From Ewingella sp. CoE-038-23 (GTDB lineage Bacteria > Pseudomonadota > Gammaproteobacteria > Enterobacterales > Enterobacteriaceae): a stretch of DNA of 64,000 nucleotides. The position numbers were made by a program, and so were the translations under genes. The DNA lies in contig NZ_JAZHOH010000001.1 in NCBI RefSeq assembly GCF_040419245.1, forward strand, positions 4,278,001 through 4,342,000. Direction: 5' to 3'. The notes beneath the pieces were generated by a model. The model saw only the letters and a program-made list of their open reading frames with translations, was not told the DNA's origin and made no database searches. Below are positions 28,620-37,165 of the stretch, in pieces (the stretch's first letter is position 1; each line of letters begins with the position of its first letter).

Positions 28620-30287
28620 TTACAGCGCGATATCGGCTGGTTGTTTCTGTTCTTTCTTCTCGGTATTGCCCTGTGGAGCCGGAGCAGCTTCTGCCGCCGG
28701 TGCCTGCTCAGCAGGTTGCGCTGCTGGCGTTGGGTTGTCGAGTTGCAGAACGCGGCTGGTGTAGCCCAATTCTTTCTCGGTCGCTTCCACGTTGCCGTTC
28801 AGTTTGGTGCCGTATGAAGGAATGATCTGCTTCAGTTTGGTCTGCCATTCTGGGGTAGCAACTTTATCTTTAAACACGGTTTCCATCAGGTGCAGCATGA
28901 TTGGAGCCGCAGTTGATGCGCCCGGTGATGCGCCTAACAGCGCCGCGATGCTGCCATCTTTAGAGCTAACCACTTCGGTACCCAGACGCAGCACGCCGCC
29001 TTCTTTCGGGTCTTTCTTGATGATCTGAACACGTTGGCCCGCAGTCCACAGTCTCCAGTCTTCTTTCTTCGCGTCTGGGAAGTACTCTTTCAGCGCTTCG
29101 TAACGGTCGTTGTCGCTCAACATAACTTGGCTAATCAGGTATTTAACCAGATCGAAGTTGTTGATACCGACGTCAGTCATCGGGCCGATGTTAGAGAAGT
29201 TCACGGAACCGAACAGATCCCACAGAGAACCATTTTTCAGGAACTTGCTGGAGAAAGTCGCGAACGGTCCGAACAGCAGAACGCGTTTACCGTTGAAAAC
29301 ACGAGTATCCAAGTGTGGAACGGACATCGGAGGCGCGCCAACAGAGGCTTTGCCATACACTTTCGCCAAGTGACGGTTTACGATTTCTGGGTTTTCAGTC
29401 ACCAGGAATTGGCCGCCAACCGGGAAGCCGCCGTAGTTGTCAGCTTCTGGAATACCGGATTTTTGCAGCAGGGTCAGAGACGCGCCGCCCGCACCGATAA
29501 ACACGAATTTCGCCTTCACAACGCTCTCTTTGCCGTTGTTTTTCAAGTCAGCAACGGTCACGTTCCAGCTGTTGTCTGGGTTACGTTTGATATCGCGAAC
29601 TTCGTGGCCAAGGCTCAGGGAGAAGTTTTGATTTTTTTGCAGCGATGCCACTAACTGGTGGGTGATTTCACCAAAGTTAACGTCAGTACCAATTGGAATG
29701 CGGGTCGCAGCAATTTTCTGATTAGGATCACGACCTTCCATGACCAGTGGGATCCACTCTTTAATTTTGGTTGGATCCTGAGAGTATTCCATGCCACGGA
29801 ACAGGGTGCTTTTTTGCAGAGCCAAGTAGCGTTTGTGCAAGAAGTCGACGTTGGCGTCGCCCCATACAAAGCTCATGTGCGGCACGCTGTTGATGAATGA
29901 ACGTGGGTTGTGCAGCACGCCATTCTCAACTTGATAAGACCAGAACTGGCGGGAAATCTGGAAACCTTCGTTGACTTCGACTGCCTTGGAGATATCGATT
30001 GAACCGTCGGCTTTTTCCGGCGTGTAGTTCATCTCAGCCAATGCCGAGTGGCCCGTACCGGCGTTGTTCCAGCCGTTAGAACTCTCTTCGGCAACGCCAT
30101 CAAGACGCTCGACCATGTTGATCGACCAGTCTGGCTCAAGTTCCTGGAGGTAAGTACCCAGAGTGGCACTCATGATTCCTCCGCCGATCAGTAACACATC
30201 GACGGATTTTTCTTCTTCTGCTGCAAACGCGCGCGGGGTTAGCGCCATAGCGTTAAGGCAGAGGATCATGACGAGTAACTTTCTCAT
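28620..30287 (-). CDS. mqo: Malate:quinone oxidoreductase
   Basis: This 555-residue FAD enzyme oxidises malate to oxaloacetate and passes electrons to quinone. The FAD motif [12 protein letters not shown] (about residues 33-44) and [16 protein letters not shown] are diagnostic. Like E. coli Mqo it starts with a signal-like hydrophobic segment and ends in ADIAL. A low-complexity Ala/Pro/Gln stretch (about residues 515-545) precedes that tail. It is a peripheral inner-membrane respiratory enzyme. Confidence 0.96.
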   Translation of the reverse strand: MRKLLVMILCLNAMALTPRAFAAEEEKSVDVLLIGGGIMSATLGTYLQELEPDWSINMVERLDGVAEESSNGWNNAGTGHSALAEMNYTPEKADGSIDISKAVEVNEGFQISRQFWSYQVENGVLHNPRSFINSVPHMSFVWGDANVDFLHKRYLALQKSTLFRGMEYSQDPTKIKEWIPLVMEGRDPNQKIAATRIPIGTDVNFGEITHQLVASLQKNQNFSLSLGHEVRDIKRNPDNSWNVTVADLKNNGKESVVKAKFVFIGAGGASLTLLQKSGIPEADNYGGFPVGGQFLVTENPEIVNRHLAKVYGKASVGAPPMSVPHLDTRVFNGKRVLLFGPFATFSSKFLKNGSLWDLFGSVNFSNIGPMTDVGINNFDLVKYLISQVMLSDNDRYEALKEYFPDAKKEDWRLWTAGQRVQIIKKDPKEGGVLRLGTEVVSSKDGSIAALLGASPGASTAAPIMLHLMETVFKDKVATPEWQTKLKQIIPSYGTKLNGNVEATEKELGYTSRVLQLDNPTPAAQPAEQAPAAEAAPAPQGNTEKKEQKQPADIAL

Positions 30288-30646
30288 GACGTCTGTATCT
30301 CTTAAGTTTAGTTTTGTCTTTCAGGTGAAAAATGCCCAGATTTCATTGTAGTTGGTGAAATCAATAACCTGATGCGTACAGAGATAAGCGATTATCCCTG
30401 ACAGAATGAAAGGGTTTTATTTACTGCGGAATGTGTTAACAAATTAAACACACATTGTTGTTGCTAGATATTCCAAATATCGACCTTTCGCAACCAATGT
30501 AACATTAACGCTACGTCAGCTAAAAATAACTTTAATTATTAAACTAATTCAGCAAAGTAGTTTTGCAGGTAAATTAGTTATATATCGTCGATTAAGAATT
30601 CGCTTGTGAACACTCCTCACGAGGGTGAGAAGGGTTCACTTCATCT
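30288..30646. other. mqo upstream region and RTX gene 3' flank
   Basis: This 359-bp AT-rich gap lies between two minus-strand genes and must hold the mqo promoter. A hairpin GTGAAC...GTTCAC (30606-30639) with an inner CTCAC/GTGAG stem follows the RTX stop and may slow read-through, though it lacks a T-tract. No further gene was seen. Confidence 0.5.
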
Positions 30647-33208
30647 TTAGTTAAAGGAGATTCCTCGCCCCGCAAGATCTGCCTCGGTTAGAATCGCGTC
30701 GTCGAAGACAAAATTGATCTCCCGATAAGCCTCGTGGGTCAGATAATAACTGACCGTCACCAGATCATCACCGCCGTAGGCTCTGACTAATAAATGGCCA
30801 TCCTGGGATGAGAACTTCGCGTCATTAGCCTTCGCGCCTTCAAAACGCAGGGTGTTTTTAGCGCTCTCTTCTGGCCGGGCATATTCATAAACAATGTCCT
30901 GCCCATGCCCGCGCTGGAATATATAGATATCGGCATTGTCACCGCCGTGCAGCTCGTCATTACCGGCGCCGCCATCGAGCAGGTCGCAGCCCGCTTCGCC
31001 GTATAGCCTTTCGTCACCACTATCGGCTATTAATAAATCAGATTTACTGGTACCTGCTAATAAATGGGATTGCTCATCACCGAAGATATAATTTACTTCT
31101 GAAAAGAAGTCCAAGTCTCGTCGAAATGCTACATCATCTAACAAATTTTTATCCCGATAGATATCAATATATCTACGCAACCTTTTAATTAATGGCAATA
31201 TATGAGCAGATGTACAATCCAGAGAAATTAAATCAATAAGATCAAATGTAGTATTATTCGGATTACTAGAAAAATTTCGATCAAATAATGCCAGTGTTCC
31301 TTGCAAGTCAAGTTTAACATTATCATCGCCAATCACAATTTTCACACTTTTTAAGTAAGGCTTCATGCGAGTTTGCACCAACAATGACTTATAAATAAAA
31401 AATGCCAACCCATCATAGGTAGCGAGCGTTTTTTGACATAACGACTTTACATCCTCTTCCGAGGTGTAATACAAATTGCTCCCCGACATACCTGAAAATG
31501 AATTAATAATGGCAATCAGAGGCTTGAGCTGATTCATTTGGTCAGTTATTTCTGAGGATATTTCTATTGTATCGGGCCGTAAAAAAGCATCCATAGATGT
31601 CAAACCAACCCCACTTCCCTCTGAATCAGTTTGTTGGAACGCAGGCAGTATCTCATTTTTATCATTGAATTTAGGGTCTGTTTTTGCCCAAGCGAGAATT
31701 AAGGCAGGAAGAAGCTCTCGTTGCTGATTTTTAGTATTGGCACGCGAATATTCAGCCACGATCTGATTTAACTCTGTCGATAATAAAGCAGCTTCGCGAA
31801 GATCTCTTAAATACCCCATACCCGCTATATTGATTACTTTTTTCTGCTCTGAAGTCAGTAAAATCACTTCAGTAAATAATCGGGATGCTGAATCAAAGCT
31901 AAAATTAACATCCCCCATTATACCGGTCGATTTATCAGCTTTTTCATAGCTACCTAAGGCAGCAAGCGTATTGCCACCATCAAGGTTAGTATTAACTTGT
32001 TGATGTTCCAAATTTAGTTGAGCAATCTGTAACTCAGTGAGGATAAATAACTCATCTGGCTGGCTGATACCATCTTGATTAAGATCCCGCCACACTTTTA
32101 TTTTTTCAAAATGAGTATCATTTTTATTAATTACACCATCGTGATTACTGTCAAACTCTCTCAATGCACTATAACCATCAGCTAACCGGCTACCATTTTG
32201 TGATAGTCCCTGATCACCAAATAACTCGGAACCGTCATTGATCATGCCATCTTGATTCAGGTCGGAAACTAACAAGCCATCATCAGATTTAAGCCAGCCA
32301 GTACTGGTTCTGATTCCATCACCGTCGTGATCAAATAAGGCTCCAGCATAACCGTTAGTAGCTGTGGTTTCGATTCCGTCACCATCAAGGTCCAAACACA
32401 ATGGATCATAGACATAGGTAAAGTATGTGCCATTACGGTTTTCACGCTTCCAGTCATTCAGTCTTTTGGCTAAATCATCAAACCCGAACAAACTGGCCAA
32501 AGGAGCAAAAAATGACTGGCCAGGATACATCCCAATCAATTCACCAAGATTAAGTTTGTCCCATAAGTAACTCATCAAAGCACCTCCAGCCACACCTGCG
32601 ATAATAGGAATTAATCCTCCTATTATTGGGGCAGTAGCCCACGCCCCCATAAATAACACTCCTGCAACCATTCCCGCACCAAGCGCAGTGGCTGTCTTCA
32701 TAATGTCATTTTGATCATCTTTTGCATAAGCGTTAGCGAGTTGAAGTAAGCTAAGAATAGACCCCGTATTTTTAAGGGTATTGTAGGCCGCATTTGCTGT
32801 AGCGCTAGATAGACCCTTTAAATTTGAGGTATATTTATTAATATTAGCATCGTTCTTTTTAATATCATTCAACGCGGAATTATATTTGGCCCTTTCATTT
32901 TCATATAAAGTCGACTCTACCCCTCCGTTTGAGGGTGAATACTTATTCATTTCGGCCTGATAGCGCGTTGCCTTCGCTGCATTTATCTCTCTATCAAGGA
33001 TCTCCATATGAAGTTTTGATGCCATGCTACTTTTTGCACTTTCAAGATCGTTAGCACCATAATTATCTTTTATAAACTCATCAATACTGGACTTAATAGT
33101 TCCTGTATATAAAGTAGTGCTGTCTGTTGCTATAGAATTGTCAACATACTCCCTGATAAGGGTGCCTATTTCGGCCAAATCATTTTTTTGCTTTTCACTA
33201 AATATCAT
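30647..33208 (-). CDS. FrpC-like RTX protein with self-processing-type module
   Basis: The 853 residues show, in order: a charged helical N-terminal part (1-165); a Gly/Ala-rich hydrophobic stretch (about 176-215) able to insert into a membrane; a Y-D268-P269-LCLDLDGDGIET junction followed by about 175 residues with five EF-hand-like loops (DLDGDGIET, DHDGDGIRT, DLNQDGMIN, DSNHDGVIN, DLNQDGISQ), matching the calcium-triggered self-processing module of Neisseria FrpC; a long middle region; and a few RTX repeats near the C-terminus (LYGEAGCDLLDGGAGNDELHGGD). Such proteins leave by type I secretion. No secretion genes are adjacent. The gene is AT-rich relative to its neighbours. Confidence 0.8.
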   Translation of the reverse strand: MIFSEKQKNDLAEIGTLIREYVDNSIATDSTTLYTGTIKSSIDEFIKDNYGANDLESAKSSMASKLHMEILDREINAAKATRYQAEMNKYSPSNGGVESTLYENERAKYNSALNDIKKNDANINKYTSNLKGLSSATANAAYNTLKNTGSILSLLQLANAYAKDDQNDIMKTATALGAGMVAGVLFMGAWATAPIIGGLIPIIAGVAGGALMSYLWDKLNLGELIGMYPGQSFFAPLASLFGFDDLAKRLNDWKRENRNGTYFTYVYDPLCLDLDGDGIETTATNGYAGALFDHDGDGIRTSTGWLKSDDGLLVSDLNQDGMINDGSELFGDQGLSQNGSRLADGYSALREFDSNHDGVINKNDTHFEKIKVWRDLNQDGISQPDELFILTELQIAQLNLEHQQVNTNLDGGNTLAALGSYEKADKSTGIMGDVNFSFDSASRLFTEVILLTSEQKKVINIAGMGYLRDLREAALLSTELNQIVAEYSRANTKNQQRELLPALILAWAKTDPKFNDKNEILPAFQQTDSEGSGVGLTSMDAFLRPDTIEISSEITDQMNQLKPLIAIINSFSGMSGSNLYYTSEEDVKSLCQKTLATYDGLAFFIYKSLLVQTRMKPYLKSVKIVIGDDNVKLDLQGTLALFDRNFSSNPNNTTFDLIDLISLDCTSAHILPLIKRLRRYIDIYRDKNLLDDVAFRRDLDFFSEVNYIFGDEQSHLLAGTSKSDLLIADSGDERLYGEAGCDLLDGGAGNDELHGGDNADIYIFQRGHGQDIVYEYARPEESAKNTLRFEGAKANDAKFSSQDGHLLVRAYGGDDLVTVSYYLTHEAYREINFVFDDAILTEADLAGRGISFN

Positions 33209-33387
33209 TATTTTACATCCTTATAAAATTGAAATTAATGTTACTGTTAAAAGACATACAAACAAATACGGTGCATGACTCTTTGGAAATCAACCATCTC
33301 ATTATTAATCCACAACCAATATATAATAAAACCCTCTCCTAAATATTTAACCCCTGATTACAACACATCAAACTTAAGTCCATATGA

Positions 33388-33969
33388 TTACTCTGCTTTG
33401 TTAACAAAATCGGGAAGAGTAAAGAATGGGGCCATAAAAGAAATAACTCCAATTTGTAACATGCTAAACATTAGAGTATGTAGGAAATAATTATTATCAT
33501 CAGATATAAAAAGTGAAGAAAAACAACGATAACCGCATGTGATATCTTCAGAAAGTGCAAGGTAGAATCCTAATAATGAAAGCACCACAATAATAAAACA
33601 ACATATGTTACGCTTTAGCATTTTAAATCTTATCTTAAATGAATAATTGACTTTTATAACAACCTTAGGTTTGTTATAAAAAAATACAGCAATTGACGAT
33701 ATGCTTATCAGAATAAAGCTATAATACAACAACCACATATTAGCATTCTGCGAAATGCGGCCGCTAAAGCCAAATCTCTCGAGTATATCCCTGTAAGTTG
33801 GTGAAAACCCCTCAAAATAATCGAATGCCATCGGATTAGATAAAATAAATGACAAACAAAGTCCAATAACCAAAGGGACTATAAAAAAGCACTTTGCTAT
33901 TAATTTACCATTTTCATCTGAAATAATTACATTTAACTCACGAACAGATTTCTCATCGTTAAGGTCCAT
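33388..33969 (-). CDS. Small integral membrane protein, putative partner or immunity protein of the RTX protein
   Basis: The chosen ATG 33969 (MDLNDEKSVREL) has AAGGAG 10 bp upstream and gives 193 residues; the longer frame to 34014 is less likely. Four hydrophobic segments are visible (VPLVIGLCLSFIL, MWLLYYSFILISISSIAVFF, ICCFIIVVLSLLGFYLAL and a C-terminal one). I recognise no family. It precedes the RTX gene by 179 bp in the same direction and is very AT-rich. Its start shares a base with the stop of the upstream paralogue fragment (TAATG), implying coupled translation. An immunity role is inference from context only. Confidence 0.6.
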   Translation of the reverse strand: MDLNDEKSVRELNVIISDENGKLIAKCFFIVPLVIGLCLSFILSNPMAFDYFEGFSPTYRDILERFGFSGRISQNANMWLLYYSFILISISSIAVFFYNKPKVVIKVNYSFKIRFKMLKRNICCFIIVVLSLLGFYLALSEDITCGYRCFSSLFISDDNNYFLHTLMFSMLQIGVISFMAPFFTLPDFVNKAE

Positions 33970-34178
33970 TAAATCCACTCTCCTTTCATTAAGAATGGCG
34001 GGAGAAAAAAACATTCAAATGCCATTTGGTTTGATAAAATAATAGATAAAAATACCACAGTGACTACAGGGATTTTAAAGAGATATCGATAAGAAAGTTT
34101 CTCATTCTTTTCTGCAAATGAAATATTCTGCCTTACACTTTGTTGCCTAGGGTCCAGCTTCTTATCATTGACATCCAT
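33969..34178 (-). pseudogene. Truncated paralogue of the adjacent membrane protein
   Basis: The 69-residue frame begins MDVNDKKLDP and continues to F-L-S-I-I-L-S-N-Q-M-A-F, which parallels MDLNDEKSV ... FILSNPMAF of the next gene, then ends in an unrelated tail (LPPFLMKGEWI). It therefore covers only the cytoplasmic N-terminus and first membrane segment. It has a good GGGAGGG ribosome site and may still be translated. A tandem duplication followed by deletion explains it best. Confidence 0.6.
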
Positions 34179-34446
34179 GCCTTGCCCTCCCTGTTAACTG
34201 ATAGCCATTCTCAATAAGCTATAACTAAAAACAAGGCGGCACCAACATTTTTTATAATTATTTATCCTCTAGCCATAATTATTAATATTGATATGGATTT
34301 AAAAGTTAACTTAAATTAAAACATTCACAATAGTTATAAATAATGATCTTATTTAGCACTCTCCCCGCTTAATATAACTCATTAAATTAACCACTAAGTT
34401 ATTATGGGTTCCCCATAATACTAAAGAAAAATATAACATCTCACAC
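34179..34446. other. AT-rich gap at the edge of the RTX island
   Basis: These 268 bp have strikingly low GC content, in contrast with the anti-sigma gene that follows. They probably contain the promoter of the small membrane protein-RTX unit. No gene, terminator or direct repeat was recognised. Confidence 0.4.
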
Positions 34447-35244
34447 TCAACTCAGCGCACTCAACAATATTTGTCCACGCAAGGCCATTTGGTCGGCAGG
34501 ATTATGTCCAATTAACATGTAGTTAAAACCTTTGGCGCGCCAATAAATAACATTCATACCCCGGCGGATTTCACTTTGCTGGGAGGTGTCGCCGCGCTGG
34601 GATGAGCGAGTGATACACAGGGCCATCGGGCCGTGGGTGGCGTCGAGATAGGTGATCTGCGCGATATTGTACTGGTCATAATTGAGCAGGCGGGCATTTT
34701 TCAGCGTCGCCCCCTGTAGAGCGAGTCTATCGGGGGTCAGGGTGGTACCCAGCGAGGCATTCACTCGCTGCAATTCTTGTTGCTGCTGCTCTGGAGATTC
34801 ATGGATATCAGCCAGCGTGTCGGCGGAATAGAGCGACATATATTCTGCGACCAGATTGCGCCAGCCGAGATCTTGCTGAGGCTCGGCAAAAGGCACGGCG
34901 TAGCGCCCGACGGCAATCCCTACTGCAAGGAAACTCACCGCGGCGGCCAGCAGGTGGCGACGACTAACGCCCTGTTTATTCGCAACTTTTGGCGCACTAA
35001 CGGGATCTGGAATGGCATCCAGCCGGGCCTGCAAGCTGGCAATTGGCGCTTCGGACAGCAAAGGCTCATAGGCTTCATGGAAAGGCAGATTGCTGTAAGA
35101 GAGCTGATTGAGGCGATCGGCCAAAACTTCGTCACTCTGTAATCGCTGAGCAACCTGTTCGCGCTGGGCTTCGCTCAGTTGATTGTCGAGCCAGGCCACC
35201 AGCACTTCATCAGGGAAAGGGATCGGCAGACGTTCTTGCGTCAT
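34447..35244 (-). CDS. Anti-sigma factor, membrane-anchored
   Basis: The 265 residues comprise a cytoplasmic N-terminal part (WLDNQLSEAQREQVAQRLQSDEVLADRL, typical of the anti-sigma helical domain), one membrane segment (about residues 96-117, LLAAAVSFLAVGIAVGRYAV) and a periplasmic C-terminal domain. Its start overlaps the stop of the ECF sigma gene by 4 bp, the usual arrangement for a sigma/anti-sigma pair. The sensed signal is unknown. Confidence 0.82.
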   Translation of the reverse strand: MTQERLPIPFPDEVLVAWLDNQLSEAQREQVAQRLQSDEVLADRLNQLSYSNLPFHEAYEPLLSEAPIASLQARLDAIPDPVSAPKVANKQGVSRRHLLAAAVSFLAVGIAVGRYAVPFAEPQQDLGWRNLVAEYMSLYSADTLADIHESPEQQQQELQRVNASLGTTLTPDRLALQGATLKNARLLNYDQYNIAQITYLDATHGPMALCITRSSQRGDTSQQSEIRRGMNVIYWRAKGFNYMLIGHNPADQMALRGQILLSALS

Positions 35245-35759
35245 TTTTTCTCTCCCTGTTGTGGTTGGAAAGGCGTCACGGCGGATTTCGCCAAGGTTTG
35301 TCTGGCGGTTGCCAGCCGACTCATGATGGTTCCCACCGGCACAGCCAGCGTATTGGCGGCCTCTTGATAGGTAAAACCTTCGACATACACCAGAAAAACC
35401 GCGTTTCTCTGGGCTTCGGGTAAGCCGCCGACCTGCTGCATCACCTGCAATTGCCAGCGGCGGCTTTCAAAATCACCGGACTCACTTGAGGTGCTCACGT
35501 CATCAATATCCACAAATCCCTGTCCCTGACGAACTTGCTGCGCCCTAAGCTCGTTGATCCAAATCGAATGCAAAATCGAAAATAACCAGCGATCGATGCG
35601 CGTCCCCTCTTCGAACTGCGCGCTGCGCTCAAGCGCCCGCACGCAGGTCGATTGCACTAAATCATCAGCCACATCGCGTTTTCGCGACAACACCATGCCG
35701 TAACGCCAAAGACGCGCCAGACAGAGGCTTAATTCATGCCGGATCTCGGTGGATGTGAT
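35241..35759 (-). CDS. ECF-type RNA polymerase sigma factor
   Basis: Sigma-70 region 2 (DVADDLVQSTCVRALE, DRWLFSILHSIWINELR) and region 4 (LPEAQRNAVFLVYVEGFTYQEAANTLAVPVGTIMSRLATARQ) are present. The first ATG, at 35696, would remove the N-terminal part of region 2. The homologous frame continues upstream (TSTEIRHELSLCLARLWRYG) to an ATC codon at 35759 placed 8 bp after GAGGT, with an in-frame stop just before it. Either ATC is the start or an ATG was mutated. Coordinates given are for the long form (172 aa); the short form is 151 aa. Confidence 0.75.
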   Translation of the reverse strand: MTSTEIRHELSLCLARLWRYGMVLSRKRDVADDLVQSTCVRALERSAQFEEGTRIDRWLFSILHSIWINELRAQQVRQGQGFVDIDDVSTSSESGDFESRRWQLQVMQQVGGLPEAQRNAVFLVYVEGFTYQEAANTLAVPVGTIMSRLATARQTLAKSAVTPFQPQQGEKK

Positions 35760-35786
35760 TTTTCACTACCTCGTGGTCAATCGATT

Positions 35787-36323
35787 TTATGATTCCGGGT
35801 GGCCCTCGATCGCGGCATTCAGGTCGCGATACTCTTCACAGCCGGTGCCGCAAATCCCTTTAATCGTGGCGAGCTGCGCCTTAGCCAAGTCCGGACGGCC
35901 TTTGATCATGTACGCTTCGCCAAGGTATTCACGCACTTTGGCGTAATGCCCGTCGAGCGCGATGGAACGCTGATAATAGCCGATCCCTTCATCCGTGCGC
36001 CCCAATTTACGCGTGGCATAGCCGCGATAATTCCAGGCTTCGCGGGTGTTGGGCTGTTGCAGCGTATCGAGCAAATTTAAGGCTTCCTGGAAGCGACCGG
36101 TTTTTGCCAGATGATAAGCATATTGGGTCTTATCCTGATCGGAAATCTTACTGCCTTTTTCTACCATACAGCTTTTGGTTTTACTGTCATAAACCTGACC
36201 TTTCGGGCAGTCCGGCGTTTTCTCCGAGTCATCGCCCATGGCGTGGGCCGCGATTGAGAACATCGACAGGCCCGCGCACAGGCACAGGGCGGAGAGCGTG
36301 GTGAGATTATTATTTTTTTTCAT
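35787..36323 (-). CDS. Exported TPR-repeat protein
   Basis: The 178 residues have a Sec signal peptide (about residues 8-27, SALCLCAGLSMFSIAAHA), a Cys-containing segment (DCPKGQVYDSKTKSCMVEK) and then tetratricopeptide-like repeats (AYHLAKTGRFQEALNLLDTL, NYRGYATRKLGRTDEGIGYYQRSIALD, AKVREYLGEAYMIKGRPDLAKAQL). It is likely periplasmic. The start at 36323 has AGGA 9 bp upstream; the frame to 36461 is not used. It belongs to the cytochrome b561-TPR-sigma-anti-sigma operon. Confidence 0.75.
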   Translation of the reverse strand: MKKNNNLTTLSALCLCAGLSMFSIAAHAMGDDSEKTPDCPKGQVYDSKTKSCMVEKGSKISDQDKTQYAYHLAKTGRFQEALNLLDTLQQPNTREAWNYRGYATRKLGRTDEGIGYYQRSIALDGHYAKVREYLGEAYMIKGRPDLAKAQLATIKGICGTGCEEYRDLNAAIEGHPES

Positions 36324-36360
36324 TGTAGGGTCCTGAGTAGCAAGGTGTTGGCTTTGTTTC

Positions 36361-36942
36361 TTATGAGCGGCCGTGGCTGCCCGGTAGCATGCGACGCAGC
36401 GTGCCGTCGCGTAAGACGTAATGGTGGAATAGCGCCGCCAGAGCATGCACCCCGGCCACAATAATCAGTGCCCACGCCACGTTGTTATGCAGCATGCCGA
36501 AGGTGCGCGGCATCACGCTGTCGAAATCGAAAACGTCGGGGATCGGGAATAAACCGAAGAAGTAGAACGGCTCGGCCTGCGCCCAGCGGAATAAAAAGCC
36601 GAGCACTATTTGCGAAATCAGCAGCAGATAGAGCACCAGATGGGTCAGGTGCGACGCGGCTTTCATCGCCGTCGGCATGGCAATAGGTTCCTGCTTGCTG
36701 CGGCCGGTGCTCACGGTGAATAAGCGCCACAGCAAACGTCCGATAATGATCACCGCCAGCAGGATGCCCACGGAGATATGCACGGATTGCAGCCCTTTGC
36801 GCAGCGGGGTGCCGCGATCCAGCAATTCCCAAATATGCGCGCTGGCAAACATGAAGATAACAATGAGCGCGGTGGCCCAGTGCAGAGTGATCGTCAGGCC
36901 GTCATAGCGACGGCGCAGCGTTGGAGCTGAAGTGTTTTGCAT
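36361..36942 (-). CDS. Cytochrome b561 family protein
   Basis: The 193 residues (start 36942) contain four membrane helices with conserved haem-ligand histidines (ITLHWATALIV; VHISVGILLAVIIIGRLLWR; SHLTHLVLYLLL; VHALAALFHHYVLRDG). It is a di-haem electron-transfer protein of the inner membrane. It is the first gene of a four-gene operon with spacings of 37, 27 and -4 bp. The sigma/anti-sigma context suggests a role in oxidative or redox stress; this is inference. Confidence 0.82.
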   Translation of the reverse strand: MQNTSAPTLRRRYDGLTITLHWATALIVIFMFASAHIWELLDRGTPLRKGLQSVHISVGILLAVIIIGRLLWRLFTVSTGRSKQEPIAMPTAMKAASHLTHLVLYLLLISQIVLGFLFRWAQAEPFYFFGLFPIPDVFDFDSVMPRTFGMLHNNVAWALIIVAGVHALAALFHHYVLRDGTLRRMLPGSHGRS

Positions 36943-37067
36943 AAAGAAAGGCCCATAAGTGTCCGATTTGTCAGTAAACACTTGAGTGGTGATTTTTATT
37001 CGATGGTTTTAGAAATTTTTTTCGATTTTTGTATTGGCGGCGATTTCGCAATAAAGAGAAAAAAGCA

Positions 37068-37094
37068 TCAAGCTTCCATCAGGCCTGCCGATAA
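37068..37094 (+). promoter_or_regulatory. FliA (sigma-28) promoter of ycgR
   Basis: TCAAGCTT (37068-37075), an 11-bp spacer and GCCGATAA (37087-37094) match the flagellar class 3 consensus TAAAGTTT-N11-GCCGATAA, with an exact -10 and 6 of 8 bases at -35. Confidence 0.85.
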
Positions 37095-37165
37095 CCGTTA
37101 TGCACATCCTTTAAGTCAAATTAAAACCATTACAATCATAAAAACTGTCAGGTGGGGTATCGCTG

